Source of the DNA: Solea solea
Lineage: Eukaryota > Chordata > Actinopteri > Pleuronectiformes > Soleidae
NCBI RefSeq assembly: GCF_958295425.1
Contig: NC_081151.1
Location: forward strand, 13,252,606 to 13,316,605
Reading direction: 5' to 3'
DNA: 64,000 bases
In this document: positions 1 through 11,900 of the stretch, piece after piece
How positions within the stretch are numbered: the stretch's first letter is position 1
Layout of the letters: every line of letters starts with the position of its first letter
Notes under the pieces: model-generated
What the model was told of the DNA's origin: nothing
The model's input: the letters and a program-made list of their open reading frames with translations, nothing else
Database searches by the model: none
Made by a program: the position numbers and the translations under genes

Positions 1-99
1 AAGACCGAGACTCGAGAGCCCTGCTTTCTAGGACTGTAACACGCATGATCTAAGTGGCTTGTGTTAGCATGTCTCTGCAGTGATCCACGCTGACCTCAC

Positions 100-294
100 C
101 TTAGCACTGCTCTTCCTCATCCTGACGTCTCCCACATCCTTCAGTTTGGACTTGTAGAGCATCCAGCGGTAGCGAAGTTCCTCCAGACTCAGATCCAGAT
201 CCTCTGCTGACCCAGAACCAGCCTCTTTGCTCTGACTTTCCTGAAGCAACAGCTGGAACTGCTCTTGACCCCAGGCCACTCCTGCTCTCAGAGT
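100..294 (-). CDS. syne3: syne3 exon 16, end of last spectrin repeat, residues 965-1029
   Basis: Acceptor GGTGCAG|ACTCTG, donor AAG|GTGAGG, 65 codons, phase 0. LEELRYRWMLYKSKLKDVGD is nearly identical to the pre-KASH segment of nesprin-3. The remaining KASH exon must lie before position 1. Confidence 0.92.
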
Positions 295-3200
295 CTGCAC
301 CAGGACAGAGTGTTTTAGATAGCTAGTTAACGGTGTTCTGATTCACTTTTCTTGGCCAGCAAGTTTTATTAGATGCAACAACCTTTACAGTAAGTACCAG
401 AGTGTATCATGTAGGAGGATTTACTGGTAGAAATTGAATATACTACCCATAAGTATGTTTGTAAAGGTGTATACATGCTTTAAACTAAACATTGTTTGGT
501 TTTTGTAGCCTTAGAATAAGCCTTTTATCTGTACTTTAGGCAAGGGGTGCTTTACAGAGGCTGCCATCTTACAGAGCCATGTTTTTCCCAGCAATCTGAT
601 CAGACGTGTGTTTCGCATTTTACAACACAGATGAGGAAATGCTCCATCCACATTAAGCTAATGCATAAACCAACAAAGGAGGGGGAGGGAACAGCAGAAA
701 GGGGAGTGGAGAGATTTGTGAAGGAGTATTTAAAGGGGACATATTATACCCTATTTCCCCAAGTTAAAATAGTTCCCTGGTGTCCTAATGAACATGTCTG
801 TGACATGCTTTGGTCAAAATACCATAAGGATGAAGCACCATAGCAGTTCAATAACCCTGCCAAAATGAGCTCTATTTGACCTTTTCTTAAAAGTGTGTGT
901 GTTTGTACGTCGTTGAAATACGGTCGCTGACTATTTACGGCGACTGCTGGCCACAGTCTGATGCGAAGTGGTGCGAACACACGAACACACGTTTGCTGAT
1001 TTATCCAGCACATTAGCTTCATATATAAAATCCTCTGAGGCTGGAAGTTTGTGTAAAACACTGTACTCCACTGTGCAGCCACCAACAGCACACTTGTCCC
1101 TCCGTGTTGACATAATACCACTCTTCCTCCCTCGCCTGCACTCTCGCATTTTATAGGGACAAGGTGGAGCTAAGGTGGAGCTCTCCAAGTAAACTTACTG
1201 GTGGGGCGGTAACATTTGCGGTGAAATGTGCATGCTGCCGTCATAAGCGCAGGGAATTCAACATTGCGTGTTTTATCACCTATACTTACACTGAGGGGGA
1301 CCATGAAAAAGGACTGAGTATTCTTTTTCCACACTTTGGCGACTGGTAGGGCCTCCAGAGTCCCAAATATAAGTATTAAAATGATTAAAAAGCTGATTTT
1401 GCATAATATGTCCCCTTTAAATCCTTTATGATGTGAGCGAAACCTTCATTCCATAAGCAGTTCTTTGCTTGTTATACTTTTCAGTCTCAACATTACATCC
1501 CTCTTCTCTATATTGTCCAGTAAAATAAACATCTATCTTCAAGAACAAGAAAAAAGTGTCAATTATCCTGTTTTTCACCCAGAAATGGGGGTGATGTCAT
1601 GACTGTGCTCCAGACTAAGCTATATGAAAGAAGGCCTGCGTGTTTAAATGTTAAAAAGAGACTCACTTTCAGGGTGTTCTGTCTGATCTTGAGTTCTTTG
1701 GTGCTCATTGTTGCTCCTCTGTTGCTGAGGATTCCTGAAAGAAGTTCATTCTCTTTGCACAGCCAGGCTTCAAACTCTGCCCTTCTGGATCTGTACTCTC
1801 CTGCACTCCCCTGCAAACACCATTTAAGGTAAAACAAACGTGTACAAAAAAACAACTCTTACACAGCACACACCAACACTGTCAACAAGTTAGCAGTGGT
1901 TTGATATTCTCTCTGCCTCTCAGGCCACATCCATACTTCTGTGTTTTCATTTTCAAACAAATGCGTCCAAACATAAAAAGTATAACAAATGAGCATTCAA
2001 GTTCACTGAGCATGCATGTGCCAGTAAGTTGATTCTCTCCTCTGCAGTTGCTTACTTAGTACAGACAGAGACAGATGACAAAACTGAAAGTAAGTGTTAT
2101 TGGAGCTTTCCTTTCAGCTGATAGTTGACTTGGGGTTCATAAGATCCAATCAGGAAGTGAAAGCAGGTAACTATGTTATACATTTATCTGCAATCCAAAT
2201 TATCCAAACTAAAACTCAGCCTTGTAGTTTCCAAATTCAAATTAATGCTGCATATCCAGTGTGGATGAGGGCTGAAGTGGTAAAGATATCTGGCAGATTT
2301 TTAAGCTGCTTTCTTAATATGCTTTACTGTAATTTCAATAACATTTTCTTAGTTAAACGACTGTGAAGCTAATGTTAACCAGACAGCCAAGGAGAAAATA
2401 GTGAACTGAGAAACCAGTCTGCCTATTTTTACCTGATCAAGCAAAATTAAAGTGTCTTATTTTAATTGAAGTTGAAGTTCAAAAAAGGTTTGCTACACTA
2501 CAAAAAGATAACCAAAAGTAGTAAGTATGAAGACCTGGGCGTAGGCCTTGACCAGTCTCCACACTGCCCTCTCAAGAACTGACTCCCATCCCCATCACCA
2601 CTACTAACCTTTGTGGTCAGTGCTGCTACACCTCTGTCTCCAATCAAGACGTGACTGTCGGACACTGTTGAGTCTTCACTGTCAGGGAATCCATCTGTGT
2701 CTTTGTGAGTTTGAGTTTCGCCATGGAAGCTCCAAGCAAAGGAATCAACTTCATCTCCTTTAAAAGAGCGCCTGCTGTCCACGTGTGTCTTTGATGAGAT
2801 GTTCTGACTGAGATGTTCCCCATCTTGTCCCGACAGTATGATGTGACCTTCAGAGTGACCCTGGATCCACTCACCTTGCCCTGAAATCACATTCTCCACA
2901 TCCACTCCCTCCATGCCTTCTTTTGGTCCAGGACTAGCAAAGGTACCAAATAACTCTATGGTTTCATCTTGTTGTTGGCCTCTCTGGGTTCTGGATCCTC
3001 TGGATCCTGTCCAGACCTCACTGTCCTCCTCCTCGGGAGTGAATGTGCCACCTCCAATACTCCTAAAGCCAGACTCTGTATGCTTAATGGAGCTGTTCAT
3101 TAGCCTGAGAGAAAACGAGCGAAAGAACAGGTTAAATCATTTATACAGTAAACATGAACTGCACTTTTAGAGGGTTTTCTAGCTCCACTGATCACTGATC

Positions 3201-6200
3201 ACTGATCACCGAATGATTGACCATTAATCTTCACAATGACACATGTTCACATACATCGGAGGCAATATGGTTCAATATGAGGCTGCAACAATTAATTAGT
3301 TACTAAATTAGTCAAAACTATTCTTAATAATCAAATGATTGGTTTGATTTGTTTTTCAACTTTACATGTAAATATTTTCTGGTTTCTTTGCTTCACTTAT
3401 CGAAGAAATCTGAAACACTTTGGTTTGTGGCCAAAACAAGACATTTGAGAAAATCATCATTTGACATTTTTCAACATTCTCTGACATGTTATTGTAATTT
3501 TTTTTTAAAGATAGTAAATTCTTTTGCACCACATCAGACAACCATAATAAATGCTCTTCAGTATCAACCTTTTTTTTTCTTCCAGTTTGAAATACTAGTA
3601 TTGTGACATTCCTAGTACTTTCCGCATTAGACCAGCCAGAAAAGGAGCCGTCGGGGTAGTATTGAAGTTAGAATGAAGGTTAGTAAGAGCAAGACAGAAT
3701 ACCTGTGTGTGAATGACAGTGAGACAGGTGGTTCGGTGAAGACGCAGCGAGTGGAGGTAGGGAAAGTGGATGAGTTTAAATACCTGGGGTCAACCATCCA
3801 AAGCAATGAACAGTGAAGAAAAAGTGAAGAAGAGAGTGCAGGCAGGGTGGAGCGGGTGTCAGGGCTGATGTGTGACAGAGGGATAGCAGCAAACGTGAAA
3901 AGGAAGGTCTACAAGATGGTAGTGAGACCCTATATGATGTATAGCTTGGAGACAGTGTCACTGTTTAAAAGACAAGAGGCACTGGAGGTGGCAAAGCTGA
4001 AGATACTGAGATTTTCATTGGGAGTGACCAGCATGGACACTCCCTGGAATTGAGCATATTCCAGGGACAGCTCAGGTTGAATGGATTGGAAATAAAGTAA
4101 GAGAGTCAAGTCTGAGATGGTTTGGTCAAGTGCAGAGGAGGGATAGCGATTATATTGGATAAAGGATGTTGAAGATGGAGCTGCAGGAGGAAAAGGAGAA
4201 GACCAGGAGTAGAAGAAGAAGGGAAGGAGCCACCAACCTTTCAAATAAGCCAAATTTACATTACACAACTTTCAGAGTTGAATGATCTACATGGCATGCT
4301 GTCTAAGCAAAAAAAACAATACACTGTATTCATTTTCAGGTACCTGTGAAGATTGAGACTCATGTTGTAGAGGGCCATCCAGGACTCTCGTAGCCGCTTC
4401 ATGTCACATACAATGTGGATCCGTCCCTCCTCTGAAGTCCTCTCCAAAACCCGCTGACCCTGGACCTCCATGTGCTGCAGCTGAATCTCCTTCTCAGGAA
4501 ACTCCCCCAGTGCTCTCTGTGGACAGGGGGGACATTAAATTCTTCCAATGATTTCCAATGATGTAATGCTTTCTATGAAATAAAATAAAATAAAATAAAA
4601 TAAACACATGTCTAAATACGGATGCTACCAATGATGGAGTTCTAGGTGGAAAGTTGAAAATGATTAGGTTTTCTGACACATCTGTGTTAAATTTAGTGCA
4701 GAAATACTTTGCTGCTTGATATTTGGAGAAAAAGATGAGCAGTTAAATTTGAGCATGTAATGTATCGGCCATGCCGCACCATGTAAAATATTGTCTATAT
4801 GACAATTATACACATATTGATCATAGATTATTGCTGTTATCTTTGCAGCCATGAATGTAAATATCCTTTTAACAGCAAGATGCAAAAGTTATTTCACAAT
4901 GTTGTACAATGCACAATGTACTCAGTACAGCAGCAGTGCAGCCCTGTGGTGGCTCTAAGTTTAGGTTTAGCTGCTGTACCATGATCATTTTCTAATCTAT
5001 ACTGATTGAGATCATTGAAAACTAATATTAACCGAGTTTACGCTGTTTCTTTACCCTCTAGACAGGTTACTGCAGTGTCTGCAGGGACATTTGTTTGGGG
5101 AAGAAAAGAAGGGTAGATGTAGCAGAGTTTCATATTTGATTTGTTTAAATGTTTTATGCAATAGAGCTCTGGACATTACTGTGTCTATGAACCGCCATGA
5201 TGATGCAGCAAAAATAAAGGGAAGGGTAAGTGTCCCGTTAGCATAACATAGCACAATGTTAGCGTTAACAACGGGCAACGTACTGTAAATTATTGCTGTG
5301 TTAACGTTGCTGTGCAGTCTATCCATCCATCCATTATCTACCGCTTTATCCTCTAGAACTTGGCAAATGTAGTCTGAGTCGCCTACACCATCTCTCTGGA
5401 TCTGTGGGGATCCAGTGAAATGATCTCCCGTCAGCCTGTCTACGACTGTTTTGGCACAACATCTTCACTTTATGATGAAAAACAGCCAGTAAAGAGACGT
5501 ATTGCCTGATTTATGTGTTGTCTAATACCTCTGTTGGTACTTGGAGGAAAATCAGAAGTACTGTTCTACTGTACATATATATCAGGGTATGTGATCAGAG
5601 TGGACCTGAGGAATTTTAACCAGCTTGCTAAGAAAATGAAACAGTTAACCAAAAAATAAAAATAAATTAATTAATAAGAATTAGAGTCTCCTTAGCTCTC
5701 GCTGCATCTTAATATAAAGTCACTATACCAGGGTCTCAAGTGAAAAGTCTGTAGCAAACCTATTTACACCACTGTATTTTAACGTTGGTGATAATGGTGT
5801 TACTTCGAAAGCTCAATATTTTCTCAGGTGGTACTTGATACAAAAAGTTTGAGAACCACTGGTCTAGTGCAAATGTCTACAGTGTTGTTTCCTCCACACG
5901 CACACGCACACGCACACGCACACGCACACACACCTACACGCACACACACACACACAGAAATTCAGACCTGAGCTTCATGCTGGCGACCTTCGATGCTCCA
6001 TTCTCCTGAGGAACTTTGAAAGGACTTAAGCTTTTGCTTCATGATCATCAGCCATTTCTCTATGTTCAGAAGGCTGTCATGGAAGCTCTCATGATCTGCG
6101 ATGCTCTGCTGACTTTCCTGGACCTTTATCTGTGAACAACACAAAATGGAAAGTCAAGAGTGAGAAAAAAGTTGACTTTGACAATTTAACTGTACTACAG

Positions 6201-8918
6201 AAATATTTAACCAGGAAGTCTTAGGAGATTCTCATTCATTGTCTAAGCAAATTTAAAGAGGACGGTTTCAAAATGCTATAGCAGCCATTTGTGTGAGTAG
6301 AAAAAAGAAACTACACAGGAATCTTTCCAAACTCAAATCTTACCCTGACTGCCTTGTGCAGATGTTTCCAGTCAGCATAGAGCAGTTCAAACTGAGTCCT
6401 GTTGTTCTGACTGGAGGAGACCAGAGTCTCCAGTGCTGTGATGTGGGCTTCACAGTCCTCTATGTCCCTCTGGATTACCTGAGGACACATAAAACAGAGT
6501 GTGACAGCAGGTTGTGGGCAACAACATAACAACAATACAAACATTGCTTAACCAAGTAACTAAATACACTACAAGTGCAATTTTTTCCCGGCTTCTCCCT
6601 CTCTAGGGGTCACCAGAGGGGATAACTTGCTCTTTCAGTGATCCACATAATTTGACTGATTGTTTTAAGCCAATTGCCCTTCCTGACACAACCCTCCCAT
6701 TTATCCCAGCTTGGGACCAGCACCGGGAGTACACTGGATGTGGTCTCCTTGTGGCTGGAGTCAATTTTGAGTGTCTAATTAACACTTTCAATGGGGAAAA
6801 ATGTAAGTTGGGTTCCTACACTACAAGTGCAAATACAAGTTTGTTTTTAATCTCAGAAATGTGTTTGTTTAGCCCTCAGTGGCTAAAATAAATGCATTAT
6901 ATTTTTAATGACTGTACAATATCATTACAGATTAAACACAGTGCACATTCCGACTTATAACTATGTTCAATGTGCTCAATTTTCTGTAGACAGCAGCTGA
7001 CAGAAAACTTCTTGTGTCCAAATCAGACTTGACCCTGGTGTGGCATTTTTGACTCACCGTGAACTGGTCTGACTGACTTTTCTTGGCCAAGATGTCAGGC
7101 TGTAGGACATCTGCTGCTGTCAATCGGTCACGAAGTTGGGCCATCTTGGAGCGTATCAACTTGTAGGCATCACCAAAGTCCTTGGTTCTTGAAATTAAAG
7201 CCTGACAACAGGAAAAAAAAAAATGTGATTGTGTTACAATGCCAGACATGTCTGCTTTGTTTCCATATTCACTATAATGAAATACAGTGAGCTAATGGCC
7301 TTCTAAACTGCAACCCCAGTGGTTACATCTTTCAAAATTTTTTTTGTTCTGCAACAATGTGGTTTGGAATTAAGTAACTTGCAAGTATATTGTCTAATAT
7401 CTTGGCAATACTACATGCAAGGTTAGCGTTTATGGATTCAGAGGGGGATACTTCATCAGTTTTGTGACATACTACGTCTGTACGACACAGAATAATTAGC
7501 ATGTTTAATTCCTTGACTGGCACACACCTTTGTGGAAGTAGTCAAATCCAATCAAACAAATAAGACCCATACATGTTCACCACTAGAGGGTGCTAGTTGA
7601 AAATAAAAAATAGCTGCTGATCCCATATATCGATGGTTGGAATCATTATTTTATAATGTTAATGTAATACCTGTGTAAATATTAGATCTTTGCTTATAAT
7701 TAACGACAACATTTTTAGATGAGGAGTGAATTAAAAAACAAACACATATTACAACACAGTAAAGCTTTAAGAAATGACATTACATGACCATCACCTGACC
7801 ACTGTTGCTGTGATTACATAATATAAATATTGTAAAAGGAACAATAAATAATACATGAGCATGCTGATGTTTACGGGGTCAAAAATCATGGTTTTAACAT
7901 CGGTTCACGGGGGGAGCTGACATAGGGCGAAAGGCGGGGTCACACCCTGGACAGATCGCCAGTCAATCACAGGGCCACACAAAGAGACAAACAACCATTC
8001 ACACTCACAGTCAATTTAGAGTGCCCAATTAATCCCCACGCACACACGGGGAGAACATGCAAACTCCATGCAGAAAGGCTCTTGTTCTGACTGGGTTGCA
8101 AACCCAGGTCTTCTTACTACTACACCAACCGTGTGATGGTTGTAACAATAAAGTGTATTTTACAAGGTATTTTCCAGTCCTTACACTAAATCTACACATA
8201 CTTGGCCACATTAAGACAATAACATGTTGGTACCTGAAGCCTGCTTCTCCTCTGCAGTAGCTGGGTGTGCAGCAGCTCTCTGTTTTTTATGGCAGCACTT
8301 AGATCACCCAGTAAACCATCAGACCTCTCTGGACCAAACACAGAGTCCAGCAGGTCTCCCTTCACATGCAGCAGACTCAGACGCTCCTGGAGCTGGACAC
8401 TTTCCTTCAGCAGATGCTGAAAAGATGAAAAGACAACATTTTTTTGATGTTCGTCAGATTTTTAGTCACTGCCTATTTGTTACACACTACAAAAAAAGAG
8501 TATGTGCTAAACACCAGCCATCTAAGAAGATGTTTTAAAAGGGTTTGGGCAGCAATGTGACCTATCCACAGTTATAACTAGGTTTGGGAATCTCTAGCAA
8601 CTTCATAATTGATAAACAATTCAGAGTGCTACCAACTGAATGAATTAAAAAGACAGCACTTAAGTTTAAGTTCATTTTCTGCATCAATGAATAGTATCAA
8701 AAAATAGTCTGTCAGACCTCTGTGTTTTACCTCTATCTTCTGAACCAGCATGGCAATGTGGGAGAAAACTGTAACCTCAGCAGAAGCCTCCAACACCTGA
8801 GATACCATGTGACTCCACTGGGCGTAGACCAGCAGAGGATCCTGGAGAACGTTTCTCAGTCCTGACTCTGAATCGGAACACAGTCTGGTTGCTCTAGATT
8901 TCACACTGCAACACAAGT

Positions 8919-8949
<31 letters not shown>

Positions 8950-11900
8950 GGATATTTACTGTACAATACTGCAGAGGCCATGAGGTGACATAATGGAAAA
9001 AGAAATCACATGGCCATGCATTTAATAATGATAATAATGCATGGCATTGTTTGTCATACGGGGCAAGATGGAGGCAGATGATGGGCTGTTGTAACCCCTA
9101 CAGGGAGAATTTGAAAGAAGAAGATCATATCATATCATACCAAAGTAACGTAATAAATCAGCTACAACCCTGTTTTCATCAAACAAGCCATTCTGAAAAA
9201 TGATTTAATAGGCACTACATTGTATTGTGGTGATGATTTTTATAGATATTCCCAGAAATGACAAATACCCCCAAACAGTCTTTAAGCTGTAATATCTCCA
9301 TGGTATTGCACTTTCTCATGCAGTATTTTCACACTGACTTCAAAGAGCAACTTAAGAAACTGAAGAACTGAAATAAATCAATGGATCTAATCTATCCCGT
9401 GAAAAATCACATTTAGTTCTGCAAGTGAGCATACAAAAGGTTTATGATCAGTCATTATGTAATCCATGTCACACATGGCTCACACATTCAGAATTTTATT
9501 TATTTATTTGTTTTTATTTATTTATTTATTTAACAAAGTAAATGCCATTGAGATTAAAACCTCTTTTCAAAGGGAGACCTGGCTAAGATGTTCTTGTCAG
9601 ACATACTGTACCTCTGATGCTCTTTGACAACAGCCAGGACATCGTCAGAAAGGTGCTGTGAGTCCAATGAGAATTTAAAGAGCTCCTTGAGCTGAGACTT
9701 TAGAAGTTCCACTTGGGACTCTTCCCCTGCCAGTGTATTCCTTACACCCTGCAACACATACATGGAGAACAATCAGATGAATCAAATAAAAAAACAATAC
9801 TGATTATGACTGCCAACATGGGCCAATCATGGGTTTAAAACATTAATGTTTTTTGAACAGACTATGATGCAGAAAAACATTCTTGAGAAAATGTAACTGG
9901 TTGTCTAATGGCAAAATAAAGCAGCAATCATCTACTTTACTTTCAGTTTAAGCATTACTGACTAAAATCTGACTAAAACATTCATTCAAGCGTTCCTGTC
10001 TTATGCTGGTTCTTTGTGCCGGGAGCCAGCAGTCAGTGTGCAAGATACATCTTCTAAATTCATCTTCAATGATGTTCCTGGGGTCATCAGGTGTTTTGGG
10101 TCTTTCAAAATCAGACACCCTCACCCATGTGATCCAGCCAGGGTTGATCAAGGCCCAACCTGCTCCCCAGCAGCAACCACCCAGGGATCAATGCCCAGTT
10201 GGTTGAGGCATTTGCAAAATAAGCTACTGTATGTTTCAGTACCTAATTTAAACACACTTCAAAAAACCTGACCTATCCCTTTAATATATAGGATTTTTGG
10301 ATTGTATCGGATTTTGCATTTTAATCCGTCCAATATCCAATCCAATGATCATATCGGCTCATCCCTAGAAAATACTATGTAGAGCCTTGTTATCAACTGG
10401 TATTGCTAACTATGGCTAACAATGGCTAACCAGAGAGTTGTTTGTGTCCATGGTTTTTCCGACTTCTCAACTGGAGAGAACTTAGGGGACACTCCCAGTT
10501 CTGACTTGACAATGATTGAAAAACAGATGAAACAACACTTATTTAAACAAATCTTATTCAATAAATTTAATATTTTTAAAATAGAACAGGTAATATACGT
10601 TGATTATTTCAGATATTGAAAACCACAGATATGAAGCTGATATTGCAGGTATCATCCGAACTATCTTGAATTCTAAGTTCCATTTGTCATAGAACATATT
10701 ATAGAATATTACGTGCTACATGCTATTACTTGACTAGTCACCAAGGACCACAACACTTTGAAGTATTACTTACATTACAGTTACACTGACCTTAATACTA
10801 CCCCTGATATGTTTAAAAGCACCTACTGTGTATTTCTTCCACTGGCCCACCATCTGCTCCTCATTGCAGTCAGTGTGGTCTTCAGCCTCGTGGCCCACAA
10901 CCAGCTCATGGTCCAGCTCGTGCAACAGCACTCTGAGGCGCCCGATGTCTTCTTCCAGCCGCTGGCTTCTAGACATGTACTGACTGTGAGAGTCCAGGCT
11001 GGAGCGCAGGCCCTCCCCAGCCTCACACAGGCCCTGTCGAAGCCTCTGCCAGCCAAGCCTCAGCTCCTCAGCCTCTTCCACCACCACCTCTGCTCCTGCT
11101 GGACAGGTGCTTCTCCTCACTGCCTCGGCCAAACCTTCAATGTGTTGGAGGGTTTTCTCCTCACCAGCTACACTGTCATCCAGAGCCTGGGACAGGGGAC
11201 AGATACACAGGAGACGTGATACATCATCAAAGATTAAGAAAACATGCTTAATACTAGTTTCACTTTCAAGTCTCACTTGTAAGGCTTTGAGCTTGTCCTC
11301 AGCCGTGTTCTCTCTGTCCATCAGATCGGTCAGCTCCTTGGTTTTCGACAGCAGCCAGGACTGGAACCTCTGAACACAGCCTTGGTATGTCTGGTGCTCC
11401 TCTGCGATCTTCTGAAGCAGCAAAAGACGCTCCTGCAAAGCACAGCAGGGAGACACACCTTCTGTTCATCTTTAACATCATCACTGAGCACACATCACAA
11501 CGTTTGTCCATGTGAGTGAGGAGCTTAAGTGTGAATTTGCACATTCAAATTCACACCGACATTTCAGATAAGAGGAGAGACTCTCATTATCATGTAAAAG
11601 GTATTATTCAAATCACAACTTTACATTCAAAAATGAACAGTCTAACCAGAAAACCAAGAAAGACTGATGTAGGTGGGTGGTCAAAGGGAAAGTTCAGGTT
11701 TTTTTTAAGTGTGGATGTACTGTATGAGTTAGGCAGTGCTGACTTTGTTGTGTGCAGTCGCTGGGACTGTGTAGATTTAATCAGATTACCCTTTTCTTCA
11801 GTGGCTAAAATGTGATTTTCTTTGTGTCCTCGCTGGTAGCTATGTTTACAGTGTCTGTGTCTCAGGCAAAGTCAGCACTGACTACTGTATGTGTCAGCGC

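Noticed and set aside
744..1121. 125-codon minus-strand frame
   Set aside because: It lies wholly within the TTAA-flanked MITE and is a different frame from the THAP-like scrap; no family resemblance.
9948..10151. 67-codon minus-strand frame in a syne3 intron
   Set aside because: The joined exon model skips it in frame, and there is no family match.
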